64,000 bases of DNA from Catenovulum adriaticum (GTDB lineage: Bacteria > Pseudomonadota > Gammaproteobacteria > Enterobacterales > Alteromonadaceae). Every line of letters begins with the position of its first letter. Position 1 is the first letter of the stretch. Positions 41,022 to 49,122 of this stretch are shown here, piece after piece. Location: NCBI RefSeq assembly GCF_026725475.1, contig NZ_CP109965.1, positions 2,666,001-2,730,000 on the forward strand, given 5' to 3'. The position numbers and the translations under genes are program-made. The notes under the pieces were generated by a model. That model saw only the letters and a list, made by a program, of their open reading frames with translations. It was not told the origin of the DNA and ran no database searches.

Positions 41022-42365
41022 ATGGCAACTCCAAGCTTGCTGGTTAAAGCATCAGATAAAAAGCTTGCATTACAGATAGAAAAAATTGCAAACAATGCAG
41101 GCTACCAAAGTGTTGAATTAGATTTGCAAAACAAATCAGATAAAGATTTAGCAAGCTATCCTACCGATGTATTTTTTATTCAAATTAACGAACAAAACAA
41201 CACTTTATTAGACAGTTTGCTTAAATCACATTTACATTTTTATAAAGACTTTATATTTGTCAGCCGGGGTGAACCTAACCCAACGCTAGATGAATTAATG
41301 CGCCAAGGCGCTGGCTACCATTTCAGAGAGCCAGTTGATATTGAGCAGGTAAAAGAAGTATTAGTAGATTTTTCTGCTGAGTTAACCGAAAACAATCACG
41401 ATATTGAAAAAATCCAATCCAGTAATATAGATCAATTTGGTTTATTAACCGGCTCATCGCAAGTAATGCGCAAACTCTACCGCACAATTCGGCGTGTAGC
41501 AGGTAGCGAAAGTAATGTGCTGATTCAAGGTGAAAGCGGTGTCGGTAAAGAGTTAGTCGCTCATACCATTCACAGCCAAAGTAAACGCAATTTAAAACCT
41601 TTTATCGCAGTAAACTGTGGCGCATTAACCCCTGAGCTGATTGACAGTGAACTATTCGGTCACCTCAAAGGATCATTTACTGGTGCAAACCGAGATCACA
41701 AAGGCATTTTTGAACAAGCACAAGGTGGCACTTTATTTTTAGATGAAGTGACTGAAATGCCACTTGAGCAACAAGTTAAGTTACTTAGAGTGCTTGAAAC
41801 TGGTGAGTTTCGCCCTGTTGGTAGTCAAAAAGTAAAATTTGCAGATGTCAGAATTGTCGCTGCCACCAACCGCAATCCAATACAAGCAATTGAAACGGGT
41901 ATCTTCAGAGAAGATCTTTATTTCAGGTTAGCTCAATTTCCGCTACAAGTGCCGCCGTTACGGGCTCGAGGAAATGATATTATAGAGCTCGCTAAACATT
42001 TTTTAGCATACCGTAGCAGCGAAGAAAACTGTGTGAAGTCGATAACGGACCACGCTCTTGAAAAAATAGCCAGTCACACTTGGCCAGGTAATGTTAGAGA
42101 ACTCAGACATACCGTAGAACGGGCATTTATTTTAGCTGAAAACTTAATTGATGTTGACCATTTAATTTTTGATTCTGAACAACAAGAAACTGAAAACGCT
42201 GAAGGGGTACCGAGTGGTATGTCTTTAGATGAGCTTGAAAAAATTGCTATACAACAAGCACTTGAAGATAACCAAGGAAATAAAACAGAAGCCGCAGCTC
42301 AACTTGGGATTAGCGTGAAAACCTTATATAACAAGCTTGAAAAATATTCTGCTGTGCATCAATAA
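41022..42365 (+). CDS. Sigma-54-dependent activator with degenerate receiver domain
   Basis: 447 residues. N-terminal receiver-like domain (1-115), AAA+ core (about 140-370) and a Fis-type helix-turn-helix (420-442). The core has Walker A GESGVGKE (170-177), the sigma-54 loop GSFTGA (217-222; Ser instead of the usual Ala), Walker B TLFLDEV and R-fingers in FREDLYFRL. In the receiver the phospho-Asp position is Gln54 (FFIQINE) and the conserved Lys is Arg102 (FREP), so it is probably not controlled by phosphorylation. It is the only sigma-54 activator in the window. It likely drives the nearby -24/-12 promoters. Confidence 0.93.
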   Translation: MATPSLLVKASDKKLALQIEKIANNAGYQSVELDLQNKSDKDLASYPTDVFFIQINEQNNTLLDSLLKSHLHFYKDFIFVSRGEPNPTLDELMRQGAGYHFREPVDIEQVKEVLVDFSAELTENNHDIEKIQSSNIDQFGLLTGSSQVMRKLYRTIRRVAGSESNVLIQGESGVGKELVAHTIHSQSKRNLKPFIAVNCGALTPELIDSELFGHLKGSFTGANRDHKGIFEQAQGGTLFLDEVTEMPLEQQVKLLRVLETGEFRPVGSQKVKFADVRIVAATNRNPIQAIETGIFREDLYFRLAQFPLQVPPLRARGNDIIELAKHFLAYRSSEENCVKSITDHALEKIASHTWPGNVRELRHTVERAFILAENLIDVDHLIFDSEQQETENAEGVPSGMSLDELEKIAIQQALEDNQGNKTEAAAQLGISVKTLYNKLEKYSAVHQ

Positions 42366-42403
42366 GCGACTCGCTTAAACAATAAAACCAATTAAATTTA
42401 TAC

Positions 42404-42437
42404 AAAAAAAGCTACTTCACAAGAAGTAGCCTTTTTT
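42404..42437. terminator. Bidirectional terminator between activator and MFS genes
   Basis: GCTACTTC (42411-42418) pairs with GAAGTAGC (42423-42430) around a 4-base loop, flanked by AAAAAAA on the left and CTTTTTT on the right. It serves both convergent genes. Confidence 0.88.
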
Positions 42438-42455
42438 ATATTCGTTTTTGCCAAC

Positions 42456-43961
42456 TTACGATTGTTGGGGATGAGCCTCGTGTTCAAGCTCTTCAGCTAA
42501 GTTTTCTTTGTTTGTATCTGTATTATCACTAACAAAAACCACTGATAAAGCCCCTAATACCATAGCAACACCAGCTAAAATCATAATGTAAATTGCTTGA
42601 TTATTAAACCAATGCAGTAAAATTTGCCCCGCCATAGCACCACAAATAATTTGCGGTGCAGCAATCGTAAAGTTAAATATCCCCATATACACACCGGTTT
42701 TATTCGCAGGTAAAGAACCAGCTAATATTGCATAAGGCATAGCTAAAATAGCAGCCCAAGCAAACCCAATTCCTATCATGGGAATCAGTAAACCAAGCGC
42801 ACCCACAGGCACATCAACTTGCGTAATAAACAAGTTCACATGCATAATTTGTGGATCATCAAACAAGATAAAGCTTATGTAGCCCAAACCACCCGCCAAT
42901 AACGACAACGAATATGTTAATTTACGGCCAAATGTATCAGCAATTTTTGATAATACAATTGAAAACAAAGCCGCTGACAATGAATAGGCTGCAAATAAAA
43001 TCCCGACCCAATCCCCAGCAGCACCTTTAGCTTGGGCGATATGTGCTGGGATTTGCTCAAGACTAGATAAATAACTTGAATCGAACCATTTACTATCTAA
43101 ACCCCACGCATTTTGCGCAATCGCTGGCATGGTATAAACCCATAAAATATAAAGCGCAAACCAAGAGAAAAACTGTACTATCGCCAATTGCTTCATCGTT
43201 TTAGGCATGCTCATAAATAATTTAAAGAAACCGGATAGCTTTTCAGCTAGCGATTTTTTCTCTGCATTTAAGCGCTGCTCCTCTTCGTAATTTAACCCTT
43301 TGTATGCGCTGTATTCTTGAGGCGGATATTCTTTGGTACGAATCACTGTCCATAAAACTGAGCCCAGTAAAGCAGTCGCACCAATATAAAAAGCCCACAT
43401 AACTGAAGGCGCGACTTCACCCGCTTTTGAGCTGTTTTCTAAACCAATGACATTAGTTAAAACAAAAGGCAATATAGAACCAACAACTGCGCCAATATTA
43501 ATAACTAAAGATTGAACCGCATAACCTTGATTTCGTTGTTTTGCGGGCACCATGTCAGAGACCAAAGCTCTAAATGGCTGCATGGTTAAATTAAATGCCC
43601 CGTCCATCAGAGCTAACATTAAACCACCAAATAACATAGGCGCGATAAAAGCTACAAATATAGGAGAGTTAGGCATTAAACACATGCCCACAGCAGCAGC
43701 AATTGCGCCAGCTAAAATATAAGGGTTACGTCGACCAAATCGAGTCCAAGTTCTGTCTGATGCACTACCGACAATAGGTTGAATAATCAACCCCATAACA
43801 GGCGCCACCAACCAAAATAAAGACAACGAATGTAAATCTGCACCTAGATCAGATAATACTCGGCTGACGTTAGCATTTTGCAGTGCAAAGCCAATTTGCA
43901 CCCCTAAAAAACCAAAGCTGACATTCCAAACCTGCCAAAACGAAAGTTTAGGTTGTTTCAT
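42456..43961 (-). CDS. MFS sugar transporter, SLC45/MalT-type (maltose/sucrose-like)
   Basis: 501 residues with 12 predicted membrane helices. The first helices, SFGFLGVQIGFALQNANVSRVL, WLVAPVMGLIIQPIVGSASDRTWTRFGRRNPYI and the loop DMVPAKQRNQGYA, match bacterial relatives of the SLC45/GPH sugar:proton symporters that carry maltose, sucrose or glucose. A cytosolic central loop (about 205-245) is charged. It is divergent from nothing nearby and has a palindromic operator candidate 130 bp upstream. Sugar import fits with the phosphoketolase 1 kb away. Confidence 0.85.
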   Translation of the reverse strand: MKQPKLSFWQVWNVSFGFLGVQIGFALQNANVSRVLSDLGADLHSLSLFWLVAPVMGLIIQPIVGSASDRTWTRFGRRNPYILAGAIAAAVGMCLMPNSPIFVAFIAPMLFGGLMLALMDGAFNLTMQPFRALVSDMVPAKQRNQGYAVQSLVINIGAVVGSILPFVLTNVIGLENSSKAGEVAPSVMWAFYIGATALLGSVLWTVIRTKEYPPQEYSAYKGLNYEEEQRLNAEKKSLAEKLSGFFKLFMSMPKTMKQLAIVQFFSWFALYILWVYTMPAIAQNAWGLDSKWFDSSYLSSLEQIPAHIAQAKGAAGDWVGILFAAYSLSAALFSIVLSKIADTFGRKLTYSLSLLAGGLGYISFILFDDPQIMHVNLFITQVDVPVGALGLLIPMIGIGFAWAAILAMPYAILAGSLPANKTGVYMGIFNFTIAAPQIICGAMAGQILLHWFNNQAIYIMILAGVAMVLGALSVVFVSDNTDTNKENLAEELEHEAHPQQS

Positions 43962-44087
43962 TTAATTTCTCACTTCTAGTAGGTATATCTTAGGATGTGC
44001 TATAAATTCAGCTTACCTAAAACAAAATAATAACTTAATCATAACGTTTTTCAGCGACAAATCTATGCAACAAAGTGATTAGATTAA

Positions 44088-44103
44088 ATGCATACGTATG
44101 TAT
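44088..44103. promoter_or_regulatory. Operator-like palindrome upstream of the MFS transporter gene
   Basis: ATGCATACGTATGTAT contains the perfect 10-base palindrome CATACGTATG with further pairing two bases out. It lies about 130 bp upstream of the transporter ATG in a 424-bp gap. The form suits a LacI- or TetR-type repressor, but no such gene is in the window. The rest of the gap is A+T-rich with the csbD terminator at its right end and no gene. Confidence 0.45.
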
Positions 44104-44329
44104 CTTTAAATCTCTAAAAAAATGACTTTTAGTTCCGCAAAAAAGCAGCATAAATCAAAGTGAAATAGAAAGATTTACACACTAAAGCATGTAAATTTTA
44201 GTCATATTGGAACTGCAAAAATTATAGTAACAAAATAGATGAGCGTTAAATTTTCAGTAAAAGTAATACAAGCGTAAATAAAATAGGTGGGTATAAACTC
44301 AGGGCGTGCGTATAAAATTAAAGTTCGAG

Positions 44330-44366
44330 GCTAAAAATAGCAGGCTCAGCCGCTAAACTGAGCCTC
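44330..44366 (-). terminator. Terminator after the CsbD-like gene
   Basis: AGGCTCAG (44342-44349) and CTGAGCCT (44358-44365) form a perfect 8-bp stem, followed on the minus strand by GCTATTTTTAG. It lies 20 bp after the CsbD-like stop codon. Confidence 0.75.
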
Positions 44367-44385
44367 AATCAATATGGATAAAGTA

Positions 44386-44586
44386 TTAACCCAGCTCTCG
44401 AGAAAAATCACTGGTTTGTTTATCCGCTTCATCCTTGCTAATGCCGTATAACTCTTGAATACGACCAGATAACTCTTTTTGATTGCCTTTTACTACATCT
44501 AAGTCATCATCTGTTAATTTGCCCCACTTTTGCTGAGCTTTCCCTTTATATTGTGACCATTTACCTTCGATTTGTTCCCAATTCAT
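44386..44586 (-). CDS. CsbD-like general stress protein
   Basis: 66 residues. MNWEQIEGKWSQYKGKAQQK, WGKLTDDDLDVVKGNQKELSGRIQ and the YGISKDEADKQ block are the CsbD family pattern (YjbJ in E. coli), small, hydrophilic and stress induced, with unknown biochemical function. The ATG at 44586 is chosen because GGAGG lies 7 bases before it; an in-frame ATG at 44598 overlaps that ribosome site. A -24/-12 sequence lies upstream. Confidence 0.9.
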   Translation of the reverse strand: MNWEQIEGKWSQYKGKAQQKWGKLTDDDLDVVKGNQKELSGRIQELYGISKDEADKQTSDFSRELG

Positions 44587-44679
44587 CTCATCCTCCATAG
44601 ATATAGATATAATAATTTCAACATACTTAAGTTTGTCTCGTTAATTTAGGTTTATTTAACAAGACACCAAACTAATCAC

Positions 44680-44696
44680 TGCAAAACGCATACCAG
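44680..44696 (-). promoter_or_regulatory. Sigma-54-type promoter for the CsbD-like gene
   Basis: On the minus strand CTGGTAT-GCGTT-TTGCA matches 9 of 12 defined positions of TTGGCAC-N5-TTGCA with the correct 10-base GG-to-GC spacing. It would give a leader of roughly 80 bases. It is weaker than the yqjD-like site; the divergent phosphoketolase site lies 69 bp away. Confidence 0.55.
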
Positions 44697-44763
44697 TAAA
44701 AATCAGCGATAAAAAATCACCACAAAATACAGAGAACAAACTCAAAAATAATTGATTTAAATC

Positions 44764-44780
44764 ACGGCAGGCTTATTGCA
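44764..44780 (+). promoter_or_regulatory. Sigma-54-type promoter for the phosphoketolase gene
   Basis: ACGGCAG-GCTTA-TTGCA matches 9 of 12 defined positions of the -24/-12 consensus, including a full TTGCA and exact spacing. Transcription would start near 44790, about 85 bases before the ATG. Together with the site facing the other way at 44680 it makes a divergent pair. Confidence 0.55.
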
Positions 44781-44876
44781 TTTCCTCTAAATTAAAAGCT
44801 TAAAGTAAAAGCACAAATTCTAATTTAACCATCGCAATTCTAATTAATGAGCTTCAAATGATATAAGGATATCAAT

Positions 44877-47306
44877 ATGTACACCTTTGAACCTGACAAG
44901 ACAGTTTTAGACAAAACCGAATTAACCTTAATCAGTCAATACTGGAACGCTTGTAACTATTTAGCTGCTGCTATGATTTACTTGCAAGATAATCCCCTAC
45001 TAGATGAACCACTTAAAAGTGAACATATTAAAAATCGTTTGTTAGGTCATTGGGGCGCATCACCCGCATTAAGCTTCTGTTATATTCATATGAATCGTCT
45101 CATTAACAAATACCAACTCGATAGTTTATTTATTGCAGGACCTGGACACGGTGCCCCAGGCGTGCTTGCTCCGGTTTATTTAGAAGGCACTTATTCTGAG
45201 TATTATCCGGAAAAATCAGAAACCATTAACGGCTTAAAAAAGTTTTTAAAAGAGTTCTCATTCCCCGGCTTTATTGGCAGCCACTGCACACCAGAGTTAC
45301 CTGGTTCAATACATGAAGGTGGTGAGTTAGGTTATAGTTTATCCCATGCTTATGGCGCGGCATTTGATCACCCTGATTTAATTGTCACTTGCGTAGTTGG
45401 TGACGGTGAAGCAGAAACAGGTCCGCTGGCAACCGCTTGGCATTCAAATAAATTTTTAAATCCAAAAACAGACGGTGCAGTACTGCCGATACTTAACTTA
45501 AATGGCTATAAAATTGCTAATCCAACTATTTTGGCACGTATTAGTGAAGAAGAGTTACTTAATTTATTTAAAGGCTATGGATATGAGCCTATATTGGTAG
45601 AAGGTTCTGAGCCACAGGTTATGCATCAAAAAATGGCCCATGCCCTAGAACATGCGGTTAATCAAATTAAGCATATTCAGCACCAAGCCAGGGTAGAAGA
45701 TAAAAATGGGCGAGCGAAATGGCCAATGATAATTCTAAAAACGCCAAAAGGCTGGACTGGTCCTAAAACCGTTGATGGCCACCAAGTTGAAAACACTTGG
45801 CGTGCACATCAAGTCCCTTTAGCTGGCGTTAAAGAAAACCCAGATCACTTAGCCCAATTAGAATCTTGGCTAAAAAGCTACCAGCCTGAAACCTTATTCA
45901 ATCATGATGGTAAACTAATACCTGAATTACAAGCCATTGCGCCTAAAGGGCAGTCTCGAATGAGCGCAAACCCAATTGCCAATGCGGGTATTGTCAGACA
46001 GCCACTAAAACTGCCAGACTATGCTCAATTTGCCGCGCAAGTTGATGCCCCTGGAAAGCTAAAAATATCCAACACCAGTGTATTAGGTGAATATTTAAAT
46101 CAAATATTTATGGATAATCCGAACAATTTTAGACTATTTGGACCTGACGAAACTGCTTCAAATAAATTAGATGCGGTTTACCAATCGACCCAAAAAACTT
46201 GGCTGGCTGATGCTAAGCCTGAAGATAGTGATGGTGCCAATTTATCCGTTAATGGCCGAGTCATGGAAATGCTAAGTGAACACACTTTAGAGGGATGGTT
46301 AGAGGGCTATTTATTAACGGGACGCCATGGGCTATTGCATACTTACGAAGCTTTTGCGCATGTGATTGATTCTATGTTTAACCAGCATGCGAAATGGCTG
46401 GACATCTGTAAGCACAATGTTGAATGGCGCGCACCTATATCATCGCTTAATATTTTATTATCTTCAGTGGTTTGGCGCCAAGACCATAATGGGTTTTCAC
46501 ATCAGGATCCCGGTTTTATTGATTTAGTCACCAATAAAAGTGCTGATGTTAGCCGGATATATTTTCCACCTGATGCCAATTGCTTATTGTCAGTGGCCGA
46601 ACATTGTTTGCAAAGCACTGACTACATCAATTTAATTATTTCAGATAAACAAAAACACCTTCAATATTTAACCATAGAGCAAGCCAAACAGCACTGTAAA
46701 AAAGGCATAGATGTTTGGGATTGGGCAAGCCATAGCGAAGCACTTGATACACAATCTCAAAGTGTTGATGTAATACTAGCCTGCTGTGGTGACATTCCTA
46801 CCATGGAGGCACTAGCCGCTGCCGCTATTTTAAAAGAGTATTTACCGAACCTAAAATTACGCTTTATTAATATCGTTGATCTATATCGAATTCAATCAAG
46901 TGATGAACACCCTCACGGCTTGTCTACATCTGAATTTGAGCAGCTATTTACGCAAGATAAACCTATTATATTTAACTTTCACGGTTACCCTTGGTTAATT
47001 CACAAGTTAGCTTACAAACATAATGCGAGTGCTCGCTTACATGTACGTGGCTATATTGAAAAAGGCAATATAAACACGCCATTGGAGCTGGCAATTCAAA
47101 ATAAAATTGACCGATTTAATTTGGTTTTAGATGTACTCAACCGTGTACCTAATTTAGAGGGTGCTGCTGATGGATTAAAAAACAAGATGCAACAGGCCAT
47201 TAGCGACCATTTAAATCACGCACATACTTACGGAATGGACAGTGACAACATCAGTAATTGGCAATGGCCTGATACTAATTTTGAAGTAGAGGTTAATGAT
47301 AAATAA
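44877..47306 (+). CDS. xfp: Xylulose-5-phosphate/fructose-6-phosphate phosphoketolase
   Basis: 809 residues, full length for the family. Thiamine-diphosphate enzyme that splits xylulose-5-P or fructose-6-P with phosphate to acetyl-phosphate plus a sugar phosphate. Visible blocks: the N-terminal PGHGAPGVLAPVYLEG, the ThDP motif VVGDGEAETGPLATAWHSNK, SHQDPGFIDLV and the C-terminal FHGYPWLIHKLAYKH. AAGGA 7 bases before the ATG supports the start. It may feed acetate metabolism by a route with less carbon loss. No ackA/pta gene is adjacent. Confidence 0.96.
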   Translation: MYTFEPDKTVLDKTELTLISQYWNACNYLAAAMIYLQDNPLLDEPLKSEHIKNRLLGHWGASPALSFCYIHMNRLINKYQLDSLFIAGPGHGAPGVLAPVYLEGTYSEYYPEKSETINGLKKFLKEFSFPGFIGSHCTPELPGSIHEGGELGYSLSHAYGAAFDHPDLIVTCVVGDGEAETGPLATAWHSNKFLNPKTDGAVLPILNLNGYKIANPTILARISEEELLNLFKGYGYEPILVEGSEPQVMHQKMAHALEHAVNQIKHIQHQARVEDKNGRAKWPMIILKTPKGWTGPKTVDGHQVENTWRAHQVPLAGVKENPDHLAQLESWLKSYQPETLFNHDGKLIPELQAIAPKGQSRMSANPIANAGIVRQPLKLPDYAQFAAQVDAPGKLKISNTSVLGEYLNQIFMDNPNNFRLFGPDETASNKLDAVYQSTQKTWLADAKPEDSDGANLSVNGRVMEMLSEHTLEGWLEGYLLTGRHGLLHTYEAFAHVIDSMFNQHAKWLDICKHNVEWRAPISSLNILLSSVVWRQDHNGFSHQDPGFIDLVTNKSADVSRIYFPPDANCLLSVAEHCLQSTDYINLIISDKQKHLQYLTIEQAKQHCKKGIDVWDWASHSEALDTQSQSVDVILACCGDIPTMEALAAAAILKEYLPNLKLRFINIVDLYRIQSSDEHPHGLSTSEFEQLFTQDKPIIFNFHGYPWLIHKLAYKHNASARLHVRGYIEKGNINTPLELAIQNKIDRFNLVLDVLNRVPNLEGAADGLKNKMQQAISDHLNHAHTYGMDSDNISNWQWPDTNFEVEVNDK

Positions 47307-47319
47307 CACCGAGTAAAGC

Positions 47320-47358
47320 AACTCAGTCGCTCTCGTTAATTGAGCGATTGAGTTTTAT
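47320..47358 (+). terminator. Terminator after xfp
   Basis: AACTCAGTCGCTC (47320-47332) pairs with GAGCGATTGAGTT (47342-47354) with one G-T wobble, followed by TTATTA. A stable hairpin with a short T-tract. Confidence 0.7.
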
Positions 47359-47380
47359 TACAGGCAGTGGAAAATTCGAG

Positions 47381-47695
47381 TTAATGACTCAGTTTAAGAC
47401 CAATAATACCTACAGCAATAAATACTAGGCTAATAATTTTAAGCGGATGAATGGGCTCAGAAAACAAAATTATGCCGGCTATCACAGTACCTATCGTGCC
47501 TATGCCCACCCAAACTCCATAGGCAGTAGTAAAGGGTAAAGTTCGCATCGCGAATGACAATAAAGACAGGCTCATTAGCAATGCAACAAGCGTCATTAAA
47601 CTTGGCCAAAGCTTGCTAAAGCCATCACTATATTTAAGACCTAAAGCCCAAACAATTTCAAAAATGCCGGCAAGTACAATAATCAACCAACTCAT
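47381..47695 (-). CDS. gdx: Guanidinium exporter Gdx (SugE, SMR family)
   Basis: 104 residues with four membrane helices. MSWLIIVLAGIFEIVWALGLK has the essential membrane Glu (Glu13) and WALGLKYSDGF is the Gdx/SugE mark. It exports guanidinium by proton antiport. The ATG at 47695 is chosen because AGAGG lies 5 bases upstream; the open frame runs 5 codons further. A guanidine-II riboswitch lies just upstream, which strongly supports the substrate. Confidence 0.95.
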   Translation of the reverse strand: MSWLIIVLAGIFEIVWALGLKYSDGFSKLWPSLMTLVALLMSLSLLSFAMRTLPFTTAYGVWVGIGTIGTVIAGIILFSEPIHPLKIISLVFIAVGIIGLKLSH

Positions 47696-47725
47696 AACAA
47701 CCTCTATCATTAATTTTTAAATGAA

Positions 47726-47783
47726 TTAGGTCGTCCCAAATTGATTTTGGCGCATTAGCGGGGGCAAAGCGGAGGTCGTCCTC
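47726..47783 (-). promoter_or_regulatory. Guanidine-II (mini-ykkC) riboswitch
   Basis: On the minus strand are two short hairpins with identical ACGA loops: GAGG-ACGA-CCTC (47772-47783) and TTGGG-ACGA-CCTAA (47726-47739), about 32 bases apart. Paired ACGR-loop hairpins before sugE/gdx define the guanidine-II class, which turns on translation when guanidine joins the two loops. The ribosome site lies about 25 bases downstream. Confidence 0.88.
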
Positions 47784-47810
47784 ATTTTAAAAAGAAGCTA
47801 TCACTTCTGT

Positions 47811-47850
47811 CTAAAATCTAAAATCTAAAATCTAAAATCTAAAATCTAAA
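47811..47850. repeat. Heptanucleotide tandem repeat (CTAAAAT) x5.7
   Basis: Five perfect copies of CTAAAAT and a partial sixth (CTAAA), 40 bases. It sits between the guanidine riboswitch and the gspN 3' end, that is, upstream of gdx. Such arrays slip in replication and can vary in copy number. It may lie in or near the gdx promoter. Confidence 0.95.
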
Positions 47851-47902
47851 GCGAGTATACTTAAATACTCGCCAAATTCAATTACAGCTCATACCAAGCA
47901 AC

Positions 47903-48658
47903 TTATTGCTTAAATTTTATTAAGTAGCGACCTTGGTTGTCTGGATTACCTAAATAACTTAAGGCAGCTTGTAGATCTTTACTAGCTTTGCTTCCGGCTG
48001 AAATATAGCCTTCAACCGAGTAGCTTTGATACGTATTTAAGCGTGCATTAATATCTAAAATTAATTGCTCAGGGTTGCCGTTAACCTTAGCAACAACGGC
48101 ACCATTATCACAGCTAAGATTAGCGCCAATGTCACCATAGCTAAAGTTGGTTTTCATTGCATTTACGCCTGCTAATTTCCAATCAACTTGTCCAGATAAA
48201 CTTTGACAAACGGGTTCACCTAACTGAGCTTGTTCTATATTAGCTTCAAGCAAACCAGACGCTTCAACTTTAAATGGCATATCCAATTGCTGGACAATTA
48301 AATCCGCTGGTAATTTAATTTGTACATCCGCCAGCGAAGGGCCGTTTAAACCATACCTTAATTGAGCAGAGCCTTGTGGCTCTAAAATTTTTCGAGGATG
48401 ACCAAAAGTAACATCAACCGCGAGCTGAGCCGTTAATAACTGGCTAAAGTTATACGCCCAGTGCACGTCTTTTAAAATGGTTTTATCAACTCTAACCTGA
48501 TCAATTTGACCAGACCAAATAGTACCACTTACATTACCTAGTTCAATTTGATCGCCTAATTCAATACGAGACACCAACAAATATGCGGGTAAAGTGACTA
48601 TCAAAAAAATAAGATAAAAGAATAACCCCCAAATAATACGATTAATCCACTGCTTCAT
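47903..48658 (-). CDS. gspN: Type II secretion system protein N
   Basis: 251 residues, one N-terminal membrane anchor (about 9-30) and a beta-rich periplasmic domain. GNVSGTIWSGQIDQV, LTAQLAVDVTFGHPRKI and QGRYLIKFKQ fit the GspN family. Its role in secretion is accessory. It is the last gene of the gspC-N operon and its ATG overlaps the gspM stop by one base. Confidence 0.88.
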   Translation of the reverse strand: MKQWINRIIWGLFFYLIFLIVTLPAYLLVSRIELGDQIELGNVSGTIWSGQIDQVRVDKTILKDVHWAYNFSQLLTAQLAVDVTFGHPRKILEPQGSAQLRYGLNGPSLADVQIKLPADLIVQQLDMPFKVEASGLLEANIEQAQLGEPVCQSLSGQVDWKLAGVNAMKTNFSYGDIGANLSCDNGAVVAKVNGNPEQLILDINARLNTYQSYSVEGYISAGSKASKDLQAALSYLGNPDNQGRYLIKFKQ

Positions 48659-49122
48659 TATTTACTCACCTGCAAACGCCTAACTCTAACGGCGCCTGTT
48701 TTATCTGCTTCACTCACATCGATAGCTTCAATCGTTAACCCTTGATTTTGTGTTAACTGAGCCAACCAACGAATTAATGCATTAAATTCAATTTGCTCAA
48801 TTTGTACCTGTAACGTCTCGCCTTGAGGCTGCATTCGGGCTAAAGAAATATTAGAGCGACGGGCGGCATTACTCATAATTTGGCTTAACGAACCTTGGGC
48901 AACTGATTTATCAGCACCTTGATGCTGTTTGTACTCGGTTATTTTTTCATTTACCCATTGCAAACTAACCTGTTTATTTTTTACTGATTGCTCAGCTTTT
49001 TCTAGGCGATTATTAATAGGCGCCCAAATAAGCTGGAAAAACAAGCCAATAATCAGTACAACGCCGGCACCTATAACAAGTTGCCTTTCGCGATCGGATA
49101 AATTTTCAAACCATTGTTTCAT
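48658..49122 (-). CDS. gspM: Type II secretion system protein M
   Basis: 154 residues. A short cytosolic start (MKQWFENLSDRERQLVIG), one membrane helix (about 17-35) and a ferredoxin-like periplasmic domain (SNISLARMQPQGETLQVQIE). It forms the GspL-GspM inner-membrane pair that links the ATPase to the pseudopilus. It overlaps gspL by four bases. Confidence 0.92.
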   Translation of the reverse strand: MKQWFENLSDRERQLVIGAGVVLIIGLFFQLIWAPINNRLEKAEQSVKNKQVSLQWVNEKITEYKQHQGADKSVAQGSLSQIMSNAARRSNISLARMQPQGETLQVQIEQIEFNALIRWLAQLTQNQGLTIEAIDVSEADKTGAVRVRRLQVSK

